64,000 nt of DNA, from NCBI RefSeq assembly GCF_003057745.1, contig NZ_QBJD02000010.1, positions 62,001-126,000 on the forward strand. Direction: 5' to 3'. The stretch comes from Enterobacter sp. RIT418 (GTDB taxonomy: Bacteria > Pseudomonadota > Gammaproteobacteria > Enterobacterales > Enterobacteriaceae). Position 1 is the stretch's first letter. Each line of letters opens with the position of its first letter. Made by a program: the position numbers and the translations under genes. Below, in pieces: positions 9,175 through 17,375 of the stretch. The notes below the pieces were generated by a model. It had not been told where the DNA came from. It did not search any database and saw only the letters and a program-made list of their open reading frames with translations.

Positions 9175-9490
9175 TGCGTCGTCAGGGACTTTGTGCAAAA
9201 GCGGGTCGGAAGTTCAGTCCGGTCAGCTACCGTGCCCATGGGTTGCCAGTATGTGAAAACCTGCTGACCTGCTGAAGCAGAACTTTTACGCCAGTGGCCC
9301 GAACCAGAAATGGGCGGGAGACATCACGTATCTGCGCACCGATGAAGGCTGGCTGTATCTGGCGGTGGTGATTGACCTGTGGTCAAGAGCGGTCATCGGC
9401 TGGTCAATGGCACCGCGAATGACGGCGCAGCTTGCCTGTGATGCGTTGCAGATGGCGCTGTGGCGACGTAAACGTCCCAGATTATGTTGC
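9175..9490 (+). pseudogene. IS3-family transposase orfB fragment
   Basis: A middle section of an IS3-family orfB in two frames: [19 protein letters not shown], then [13 protein letters not shown], the first catalytic Asp region, up to [11 protein letters not shown]. An 8-bp tandem duplication (ACCTGCTG twice, 9259-9274) shifts the frame. The rest of the transposase, including the DDE glutamate, is absent. The left end is cut by the IS6-family element. Confidence 0.8.
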
Positions 9491-9600
9491 GTACACCACG
9501 AAAGAAGAAAAAATTTGCATTGTGGAAATAAATTGAATATAACTGCAAACAATTCAGGTTTTTTGATCTTGACCCGCCATCTCCGGACAGCTTTTGTATC

Positions 9601-10482
9601 TTAAGTTAACAATGCCCGCTGTTGCCGGTATTCTCGTGGTGAGAGGTATCCCAGCGCACTGTGCGGGTGATTTTCATTGTAATGCGTGAATGCTGCTGCA
9701 AGGTTTTGCAGGGCTGTTCTTACATCCGGTTTTGGCATGAACGCGATATAGTCTTCCTTCATCGTCTTCACGAACCGTTCCGCTATGCCATTACTCTGCG
9801 GGCTGCTCACCGCTGTTGTACAGGGTTCCAGATTCAGCTCTCTTGCGAACCTCCGCGTTTCATGCGCGGTATACGCGGAACCATTATCCGTCAGCCACTG
9901 AACCGCTGTGTCCGGCAACTTATCGCCGAAGCGCTTTTCTACCGACCTCAGCATGACATCCTGCACGGTCGAGCTGTCGTAGCCTCCCGTGCTTGCTGCC
10001 CAGTCTATGGCCTCGCGGTCGCAGCAGTCCAGTGCGAACGTTACACGCAGTTTTTCACCATTATCGCAGCCGAACTCAAAGCCATCTGAACACCAGCGCA
10101 TATCGCTTTCCGCAACTGCGATTTTACCTTTATGCTCACGCGTCGGCCGCTCGGGTTTGTCATGCAGTAACAGCAGATTATGCTCGCTCATGATCCTGTA
10201 AAGCCGTTTGGCATTGACCGGCGGCAGCCCCTCAGTACGGCGTTGCTTACGCAGGATACCCCACACGCGGCGATAGCCATAACTCGGCATATCGCTGATG
10301 ATATCGAGGATATCTGACAGTATTTCAGCGTCTGCTTCGTTATTACGCCGGTTACGACGCCTGTCCTGCCAGTCGGCAGAACGCTTTACCCGCAGTGATA
10401 GTTGCGCACGCGACACACCCATGGCGCGGCCAGGCAGAGCTATTCCCCATCCTTTGGCAACAAGGGCGCGTGCGCTATCCAT
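9601..10482 (-). CDS. IS2-like transposase orfB
   Basis: 293 residues, close to the 301 of IS2 OrfB/InsD. It starts [20 protein letters not shown] and shows the IS3-family core: [14 protein letters not shown] and [13 protein letters not shown] (first Asp region), [11 protein letters not shown] (second Asp), and [11 protein letters not shown] (Glu). It ends with [15 protein letters not shown]. In IS2 this frame is translated by programmed -1 shifting from orfA, and here the two frames overlap by 43 bases. Because orfA has lost its N-terminus, a functional fusion transposase is unlikely. Confidence 0.85.
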   Translation of the reverse strand: MDSARALVAKGWGIALPGRAMGVSRAQLSLRVKRSADWQDRRRNRRNNEADAEILSDILDIISDMPSYGYRRVWGILRKQRRTEGLPPVNAKRLYRIMSEHNLLLLHDKPERPTREHKGKIAVAESDMRWCSDGFEFGCDNGEKLRVTFALDCCDREAIDWAASTGGYDSSTVQDVMLRSVEKRFGDKLPDTAVQWLTDNGSAYTAHETRRFARELNLEPCTTAVSSPQSNGIAERFVKTMKEDYIAFMPKPDVRTALQNLAAAFTHYNENHPHSALGYLSPREYRQQRALLT

Positions 10483-10735
10483 TTTCGCGACTGACCGTAC
10501 TCCACGGCTTCTTTCAGGATCTCAACTTCCATCGTCTTCTTGCCCAGAAGGCGCTGGAGCTCCCGGACCTGCTTCAGCGCAGCAGTGAGCTCTGAAGCAG
10601 GAACGACTTCCTCTCCGGCCGCTACGGCGGTGAGACTGCCTTCCTGATATTGCTTCTTCCACTTGAACAGCAGACTGGGCTGAATACCGTGCAGGCGTGC
10701 GACGTGGGAGACATTCATACCAAGCTCCATCGTCA
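10440..10735 (-). pseudogene. IS2-like orfA, 5'-truncated
   Basis: About 97 codons similar to the C-terminal part of IS2 OrfA: helix-turn-helix ([22 protein letters not shown]) followed by the leucine-zipper-like [19 protein letters not shown]. The normal N-terminus is missing; the sequence upstream of 10735 is not IS-like. Overlaps orfB in the -1 frame. Confidence 0.75.
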
Positions 10736-13565
10736 GCTGGGCCGAGGTCTGGCAGGAAATAAAGCTGACCAGTCAGGGGATTGTGCATGGCGTGATAAGA
10801 GAGGCGTGCAGCCATGTGATGCATTCCAGTCCGCTTCTCAGCCTGATGGGAGCCCTGACTGAGCATCATGTCTTTAACGGCGCGGTCCGTTTTATTCTGG
10901 GGCTGGGTGTCCGGCAGGTGACTGCGCTTATCCTCCACACGCTTTCGCTGATGCCGGAAGGCAGCCCGGTAAGAGCGGTGCCGTCCGTGTTTAGCGATGC
11001 TGCCCGGGCTGAAGCAGAGTGGGGGGGGGGCCACCCCGGCCACCCCCATCCTGCTGACGGTAACGGCGCTGCTGGCGGTGACCTGGCGCCTGCTTACGCC
11101 CGGCGCCCGGCCTGACGGGCCGGTCACCGAAATCGGCCGGTTTCTGACCGGGCTGCCGGAACTGCTGACATCCCTGCACAAAATCATCAGCCTGTTTTCT
11201 GCTGTTCCTTACCGTCAGTCCGGCACTGCGGCATCCCTGTACGCTGACCCGGCAGATATTTCGGGCCGTCTGCCGGGCAGTGCGCATTTACCTTCTGTGC
11301 CCGTCACGCCGGTTCTGCAGATTGCCCGGGAACAGTAGGCACTGACGGGCCCACAAATTGACAGCGTGGAGGTGAGGAGGCCGGAGGAGGACTATGAGGC
11401 TGTACAGGCCGCACAGGACAGGCTCTGGTTGCCGTCATCCCCGGCGGTGCCGTTTCCGTCAGGGGGAGAAGGGGGGAGGCAGACCAGCCCGGTGGTCAGT
11501 CTGTTCTTATCCCGGGAACTGAACAGGGCAGACAAAACCCCGGAGGCCTTCCGGGGAGTGCACTGTCTGATGCGCCAGCTCAGCCCGGAGGCAGACAGGA
11601 TGTCGGAGGCCTTTCAGGGAACGCACGGCCTGATGCGCCAGCCCGGTCCGGATGAAATCAGAGGCGTATGGGATATCGTGCTGACTGGCTGGCTGTCGCA
11701 GGGCAACGGCAACGGCAACGGAATTCAGACGTTTCGCTGGGTAGCCCGCATGGGGGAAACACAAAAAGCGGCATTCGAAAGATTGCTGGACGACCAGCAG
11801 GTCGCTGCGGTGATGAATTTTCCTGATACGGCGCCGGGCGAGGCGATGGCGTTTCTTGCCGGGGGGCTTCCGGGGCCGCCATGCTTCCGGTGCAGGCCCC
11901 GGCAGAAGCGGCAAATGCTGCTGAAGAAATCATTGCGGAAGACAGTATGCCGGCGGCGCGGACGGACGATTTACTGACCCGGATTATGACCTGGAGCCGG
12001 GCCGCCGGCGCGACATGGTACAGCTGGATACCTCCCCGGCTGCCGTTTGAGCCGTGCGGAGTAGATGCCGCAGTTGGTGTCGGCTCCACCGACTGCTCTC
12101 CGGGGAAATTCAGGACGGCAGTTGGTCATTGCCAGCCAGCACTTGACGCTGATGAACGGCCAGCGTCTGGATTAATGCCGCCCACGAATTCAAAACCCGC
12201 GCGGATTCTTTTTGCTGAAATGGATTACATCCGCCGGGAGGCTCCGGGGCTGCAGCGTGCGCTGGTTGCGCTGAACGCGAGTACCGGAAAATCGGCTCAG
12301 ATGCTGCTCCCGCAGCTGCACATCTCAAAATGGACCGATACGGCGAACGACCTGAGCGGTGATTTTGAACAGAGCGTGACGGATATCCGTCTGCAGGAGC
12401 TTATCCGTGATGCCGCAGACCCGCAGCAGACGGCGAAATATACGGAGCTGCACTCTCATGAATCGCTGCGGCTGACGCTGGAGGGGGATACCCCGGATAT
12501 TTTCCATGCGGAGCTGAACACTGAAACCGTTCTGGGGGAGGTGAAACAGCTTCTGGCGGTCGTCAACGGGTGGCTGCCGGCAGGGCTGTCGGCAAATGAG
12601 CGCCGCTGGATGAAAACGGCCCCGGTGGCGGAGCGACTGGCGTTTATCGCCGCACATGACCGTCTTTCTGACGTGGGAAATATGACGACGGCGGGCGGGG
12701 CGCTTAACGCGGTGCAGACATTGCAGACCATGCTGAATGAAAAAAGAATTAACGAAGTGGCGGATGTGACGACATTTGCCGGGCGCTGGCTGGCGGATAC
12801 CTACGGTGTGCCGGCGGATATTCTGCAAAAAAGTATCACCGTCAGCGGTCAGGCGATGATGAGAGTGATTTGCCCGGGGCTGGACGGCGGCCGGGAGCGC
12901 TATGCTTTCAGCTATCAGAAAAGTCTGTGGTTTGCTGCCCGTACGTTACCCCGTGGGAATGAGCGGTGTGACGGGGCGGATGTGGGTCAGCACTGGAAAA
13001 GGCTGCTGGAAGCACGGGGAGAAGAGCTTCCCCCCTGGTGTCGTCGACGGACAATGGCGGACGTGCCGGTGGGGGCAGAGGTGGTCACCTGCAATATACA
13101 GTACCCGCCGGAAGTGGAGAACAGCCGCCCGCTGCGGCAGATGTTCAGGGTTTTATCCACGCCGGACAGGTTCCGCCAACAGTGGGATCAGTTTGCGGGC
13201 CAGTGGCAGCAGGATCCGGAACTGACGGCAACGCTGGTGCTCAGGCTGGAATGGCTGCTGAATACCCGGCTGGATGACCTTGCAGGAGAGCGGTCTCCGG
13301 CGCTGACGGCGTCGCTGGACGGGGCGCAGAAAGCACAGCTGAAAGCCGGAGCGCTGGCGGTTCGTCTGGGGAAAGCCCGTCCACTGTTTCTGAAACACAC
13401 AGGAACGGGGAGGGTGGCAGACCAGCTTATCCTGTTACCGGATCCGGGGAGAAATGAGTATTTTACGGTTTCGCTGAGTGGCAGCACGCCGGTCCGCAGC
13501 ATAACGCTTCATGTGCTGGACTTCGGGGACGGAAGCACGCGGTATGTGTCCAAAGCCGACTATGT
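10736..13565 (+). pseudogene. Large decayed ORF of unknown family
   Basis: One reading frame can be followed for about 940 codons if three lesions are repaired: a shift at a run of ten G (11021-11030), an amber TAG at 11336-11338, and a second shift near a six-G run (11861-11866). A single probable membrane segment (PILLTVTALLAVTWRLL) lies just after the first lesion. The last uninterrupted part (about 12190-13565) is rich in hydrophilic helices and ends in a probable beta segment (SITLHVLDFGDGSTRYV). The 5' end is cut by the IS2-like element and the 3' end runs into IS3 sequence. I compared it from memory with SrfB, SrfC, TssM and VasL and found no convincing match, so I give no function. 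Very GC-rich compared with the gene at 14097. Confidence 0.6.
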
Positions 13566-13574
13566 TCACACGGA

Positions 13575-13770
13575 ACGCGGTTATTCCGTTGCCGAAGTTT
13601 CTGACCGGCTGGGCGTTTCAGCACACAGTCTCTATAAGTGGTTACGGGCTATTAAACCCGATAACAGCGAGCAGCATGCCCGGGAATTAGCGGCAGTTTA
13701 CTGTTGTCCGGGCCAATCAGGTCTTGGTCACAGACATCACTTACAGTGTGCCCGAAGTTCAGGGCGAGCA
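13575..13770 (+). pseudogene. IS3-family orfA fragment and second small orfB scrap
   Basis: 13575-13682 encodes ERGYSVAEVSDRLGVSAHSL and the adjoining YKWLRAIKPDNSEQHAREL, the helix-turn-helix region of an IS3-family OrfA, fused in frame to the decayed ORF before it. It is followed at about 13711-13753 by a scrap reading [12 protein letters not shown], which resembles the first catalytic region of a different IS3 orfB. Both are remnants. Confidence 0.6.
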
Positions 13771-13779
13771 TGGACGCTC

Positions 13780-14011
13780 AAATGAACCACGAGTCGGTCT
13801 GGAATATACTTCGCAAAGCTGTCCGACTGAGGTACGCCTTTATCCGTGACAACTCCTGCTGTTGGCCTGTTCATCTACTCAGTCGGGTGCTGAATGTTCA
13901 TCCGAGTGGGTTTTACACCTGGCTTCAGCAGCCGCATTCACTACGGCTTCAGGCGGATCTCAGACTGACAGGACAAATCAAACAGTTCTGGTTGGAGTCC
14001 GGTTGCTGGTA
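13780..14011 (+). pseudogene. IS3-family orfB, 5' part, interrupted
   Basis: Encodes [20 protein letters not shown], then SGFYTWLQQP and finally GQIKQFWLESGC, the N-terminal part of an IS3-family OrfB. The match breaks off after SGC. The next expected residues (VYGYRKIHLDLRDSG) are found 716 bases downstream, at 14728. The intervening AT-rich DNA therefore sits inside the transposase gene. Confidence 0.75.
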
Positions 14012-14096
14012 GATTGCTTTCAGCACAATTTGATAAGCATGCAAAAGTATGGCGAAGACACATAGGTCTTATTTTATTTGAATAAATGGTGATATT

Positions 14097-14681
14097 ATGA
14101 AATGGGCGAACTATTATTTACTAATCCTTGAGAATGATAAGCAGTGCTTTGAAAATGCAATATATTTAATTGAGCGTTACAATATACCAGTGGAAAATAT
14201 AAATACCACCCAACCTATTAATGGTTTCCCGCATTTAAACTACGATTTCCTTAAAGGTATTGGGTTGAGTGACAAACTAATGATTATTGGTCATGGAAGG
14301 CAATCTCCCCCTGCTATTGGCGGCGTAAAAATGCAATACAGCCCATCGCAGTTGGCTTTATTCTTAAAAGATCAATATAAAGTTAACGAGGTAGGCCTTA
14401 TATCTTTTAAGGCATGTGATTTGGGAAATGGATCTTTCCTCTATGATTTCTTTGAAGCCTTCACGTCAGGCGGCGGGAAAATTGGTGGCTGCATTGGCTA
14501 CAAGGGCGAAGTAATGAATACAACCAGGGGTGAAGCCGTTGGTCTATGGGATTATGTTAAGCGAGAACTATTTCTTGGAAAGAACCCAGATCAGCAGCGA
14601 GTAACGATTGTCCAAGGAAATGCTGAAGTACCTTCTGAATATGGCAACAAGCGAAGATTTAAGAGAACTCAAACTGTGTAA
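14097..14681 (+). CDS. Small protein with clan CD (caspase/CPD-like) His-Cys pattern
   Basis: 194 residues in AT-rich DNA unlike its neighbours. The pattern LMIIGHGRQS (His66) followed 41 residues later by VGLISFKACDLG (Cys107) has the arrangement of clan CD cysteine peptidases: a hydrophobic strand then H-G, and a hydrophobic strand then A-C. The spacing suits the compact C80/CPD type found in RTX and T6SS-linked toxins. There is no signal peptide or membrane segment. It lies inside a broken IS3 orfB, so it was delivered as, or trapped in, mobile DNA. Possible roles are an effector, a self-processing domain or a defence protease; none is proven. The ribosome site (GGTGAT) is weak. An inactive fold relative is possible. 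Confidence 0.55.
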   Translation: MKWANYYLLILENDKQCFENAIYLIERYNIPVENINTTQPINGFPHLNYDFLKGIGLSDKLMIIGHGRQSPPAIGGVKMQYSPSQLALFLKDQYKVNEVGLISFKACDLGNGSFLYDFFEAFTSGGGKIGGCIGYKGEVMNTTRGEAVGLWDYVKRELFLGKNPDQQRVTIVQGNAEVPSEYGNKRRFKRTQTV

Positions 14682-14727
14682 TAAAATATAAGGGAGACTG
14701 TAATTAAAATTGTGTAATTGCCTATTG

Positions 14728-15379
14728 TTTATGGCTATCGCAAGATCCATCTCGATCTGCGAGATAGCGGGCAACAATGCGGGATTAACCGGGTCTGGCG
14801 GCTGATGAAGCGTGCCGGGATAAAGGCCCAGGTAGGGTATCGAAGCCCGCGAGCGTGTAAAGGTGAAGCCAGTATCGTGACACCCAACAGGCTCCAGCGA
14901 CAGTTCAACCCCGGATGACAAAAGATATTGTTCTGAATGCGCTTTTGATGGCCGTGTGGCGACGTAATACCCAAAAACAGGTGCTGGCTCACTCAGACCA
15001 GGGCAGTCAGTACACAAGCCATGAGTGGCAGTCGTTCCTGAAATCACACGGTCTGGAGGGCAGTATGAGCCGTCGTGGCAACTGTCACGACAACGCAGTA
15101 GCAGAAAGTTTTTTCCAGCTACTGAAGCGTGAACGGATAAAGAAAAAGATCTACGGAAAACGGGAAGAAGCACGCAGCGATATTTTTGATTACATCGAAA
15201 TGTTTTATAACAGTAAGCGTCGGCATGGTTCGAGTGATCAGATGCCACCGACGGAATATGAAAATCAATATTATCAACGGCTCAGAAGTGTCTGGATTAT
15301 CCGTGGCTATTCAGTTCGCCATTTTATGGAAACGGTGAGTCCATTCCCCGGAGGTAAACATGGGCTGGCAAAAGTGTAG
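14728..15379 (+). pseudogene. IS3-family orfB, 3' part, with internal deletion
   Basis: Continues the OrfB broken at 14011: VYGYRKIHLDLRDSG through NRLQRQFNP, then a jump to MTKDIVLNALLMAVWRRN at 14914. About 40 residues carrying the first catalytic Asp are missing, and the junction (ccccgg) changes frame. The second Asp (HSDQGSQYTSHEW) and Glu (NAVAESFFQLLK) regions remain. The usual stop after QRL-GSV appears to be lost (TGG where TAG is expected), so the frame runs on to 15379. Confidence 0.75.
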
Positions 15380-15486
15380 CGGTATTAGGCGCAGCTATTT
15401 AGTAATTTATTTATAGCTAAATTTAGCTCATGGGTCGAAAGCGCCCCATATTAAATATACCATGTAATTATTAGAGAGCGAATATT

Positions 15487-15625
15487 ATGAGTAGTATCGA
15501 TCAAAGTGTATTTTTCAACTCACAAGCTTTACTTAATGATCTTGAGGGAAAGTTTGAAGGTAGTGTGTTGATAACTCAGTCAACAGTTTTACCTTCCCGA
15601 GCATCTACAATACCGGACGATATAC
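15487..15625 (+). pseudogene. Truncated ORF of unknown function, cut by IS6-family element
   Basis: ATG at 15487 after AGAGAGCGAATATT opens a frame whose first ~46 codons (beginning MSSIDQSVFFNSQALLNDLE) precede the right IS6-family copy. The frame then reads 24 codons into the IS and stops. The DNA is AT-rich like the gene at 14097, and the start context (atattATGA) is similar. I do not recognise the protein. It could have been a partner of the 14097 product before the IS3 and IS6 events. Confidence 0.45.
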
Positions 15626-16410
15626 GGTTCTGTCGCATTAACGACAGCGGGGTAGCAAAAGTTGCGCTGCCGGTTTTTCAGGCAGCTAACAGGTAAAACT
15701 GTTCCGCCAGTGATAACCCCGCACCTTGTGGATGCTGATATTGCCCTTTGCGTATCATGTGCACTAACTCTATACCCGCCAGTATCGTCTGCGCACGCCG
15801 GAACGATTTGAATCCCAGCATCGGGCGTATCCGCCGTTTGATGTTTCGGTGATCCTGCTCAACCAGGTTGTTCAGGTATTTGCTCTGCCTGATGATGATT
15901 CTGAGCATGGCCAGTGCCGCCGTATTGGCGCCGCTTTTATCGATGGTCACCGTCTCAGGTTTATCGTGGTGTCGAATGGATTTGCGAAAGAAACGCAGGG
16001 CAGCTGCCGCATCACGCTTCGCCGACAGCAGAAAGTCGACTGTCTGACCCGCGGTATCGACCGCCCGGTACAGATACTTCCACTGGCCTCTGACTTTTAT
16101 GTAGGTTTCATCCATGCGCCAGCGGCGACCCACCGGACGTTTATGCCGCCGGAACGCTTTATCTAACAGGGGCACCAGACGGATAACCCAGCGGTGAAGC
16201 GTGGAATGGTCAACGATAACGCCGCGCTCAGCCATTATCTCCTCCAGGTTGCGCAGGCTGAGGGAATAAGCCAGATACCAGCGAACGCACTGAGCAATGA
16301 CATCAACGGGATAATGCAGCCGTTTAAAGGATTTTTGGATCAGAGACATGGTCGGACAACATTGCAAAAAAACAGTATGTTACCCGACCAGTTCTTAATG
16401 CGACAGAACC
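15626..16410 (-). mobile_element. IS6-family insertion sequence, right copy
   Basis: 785 bp with the same terminal repeats as the copy at 8385, in the same orientation. Flanks (cgatatac, cccgcacg) show no target duplication, and the outer flanks of the two copies do not match each other either. The right end abuts the nasA remnant directly. Confidence 0.93.
15678..16349 (-). CDS. IS6-family DDE transposase, right copy
   Basis: 223 residues from the ATG at 16349. Same catalytic residues as the left copy (D80, D137, E164) but with Arg57 and Ile170, which look ancestral for this family. The 26-residue D-E spacing is the same in both copies, so it predates the duplication. IS6-family enzymes move by replicative cointegrate formation and delete DNA between an existing copy and a new target, which explains the missing nas genes. 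Confidence 0.92.
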   Translation of the reverse strand: MSLIQKSFKRLHYPVDVIAQCVRWYLAYSLSLRNLEEIMAERGVIVDHSTLHRWVIRLVPLLDKAFRRHKRPVGRRWRMDETYIKVRGQWKYLYRAVDTAGQTVDFLLSAKRDAAAALRFFRKSIRHHDKPETVTIDKSGANTAALAMLRIIIRQSKYLNNLVEQDHRNIKRRIRPMLGFKSFRRAQTILAGIELVHMIRKGQYQHPQGAGLSLAEQFYLLAA

Positions 16411-17246
16411 CCCGCACGGGGTACGTGGACAGGCTGATGCAGCATATCGACGAGCCGCGCGTGGAGGTGAACGTCCTTGATGCGGCGCGCTTTTCGCTTA
16501 GCGCCGGGCAGCTCGCCCGAGTGAGCTCTCCGCGCGGGGTGATGGTCGCCAGAGTGGCGATCGGCGACGCGCAGCGGCCCGGAGAGCTGTTCGTTCCCAT
16601 GCACTGGAACCGCGTTTTCGCGCGGCAGGGCAAGGTAAACGCGCTGGTAGACACCCGCTGCGATCCGCTTTCCGGGCAGCCGGAAAGCAAGCAGACGGCG
16701 GTCAGGATTATGCCGTGGCGGCCGCGCTGGCAGGGCGAGCTTTACGCCCGCGAGCTGCCGGAGCTGCCGCCTGAGGTCTACTGGTGGCGAAAAGCCTCGC
16801 GCCTGACGCTGGCCGGAGATGCGCCGCTGCTGGCGTGGGTCATGGCGTACGCCAGCGGTCGAGGCTGGCAGCTGCAGGTGGCACAGACGGGAGAACGCAG
16901 CAGCGTTCTCGCCTGGCAGCACGGCGAGCTGATGCTGGGCTACTGGGAGGGCCATACGCTGCCGGCGCTGGCGCATGCGTTTATTGAAGAAGCCTTTGCT
17001 GCTGCGCCCGTACAACTCGCTGAACGCCATGCGCTGCTGCACGGACAACGGCCGGGCAAAGATGCCGATCCCGGGCGAATCATCTGTAGCTGCTTCAGCG
17101 TAGGTGAAAATACGATACGCAAGGCGATAGCCGGAGGCTGTGATTCTGCCGTAGCGCTGGGCGTGAAGCTGCGCTGCGGCACGAACTGTGGCTCCTGCGT
17201 GCCGGAGCTGAAAGGGCTGTTGGGAGAGTGTAAGGACGTCGGGTAA
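16411..17246 (+). pseudogene. nasA: nasA, 3' fragment (assimilatory nitrate reductase large subunit)
   Basis: The last 278 or so residues of a protein normally near 860. The first part carries the molybdopterin-binding C-terminal domain (LSAGQLARVSSPRGVMVARV, a double-psi barrel segment). The end carries a BFD-like [2Fe-2S] domain with cysteines in IICSCFSVGE and LRCGTNCGSC. The catalytic iron-sulfur and Mo-bis-MGD domains are gone. The frame is open through the adjoining IS6-family element, but no start or N-terminus of NasA exists. It marks the distal end of the former nasFEDCBA operon, directly upstream of ychO. Confidence 0.88.
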
Positions 17247-17375
17247 GGCGAAGCCGACACCCGACGGTTCTGTTCAGGTTATTCCTGAAATTTCTGTTAA
17301 GGCTGGTTTTCAGGGCTAATGGCGTTAACATAATAAGAGTTTACTCATAAATTCAGGTTTTCATTTACGACGTTG

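Larger units (their letters stand above)
9601..10735 (-). mobile_element. IS2-like (IS3 family) element, partial
   Basis: Contains a full-length orfB and an orfA that lacks its first ~35 codons. The orfA side ends abruptly near 10735, where similarity to IS2-type orfA stops and an unrelated decayed ORF begins. I could not find a matching pair of terminal repeats, so the outer ends are approximate. Confidence 0.7.

Noticed and set aside
10736..13565. Assignment of the decayed ORF to SrfB/SrfC or to type VI TssM/VasL
   Set aside because: Motifs recalled for these families (P-loop region, C-terminal domains) could not be found in the repaired frame.
8385..16410. IS26 or a classical composite transposon
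   Set aside because: The ends (GGTTCTGTCGCATTAA) and transposase are IS6-family but not IS26, and no target duplication flanks either copy or the pair.
16194..16410. NasA starting inside the IS6-family element
   Set aside because: The frame happens to be open through the IS antisense strand, but these residues are transposase antisense, not NasA.
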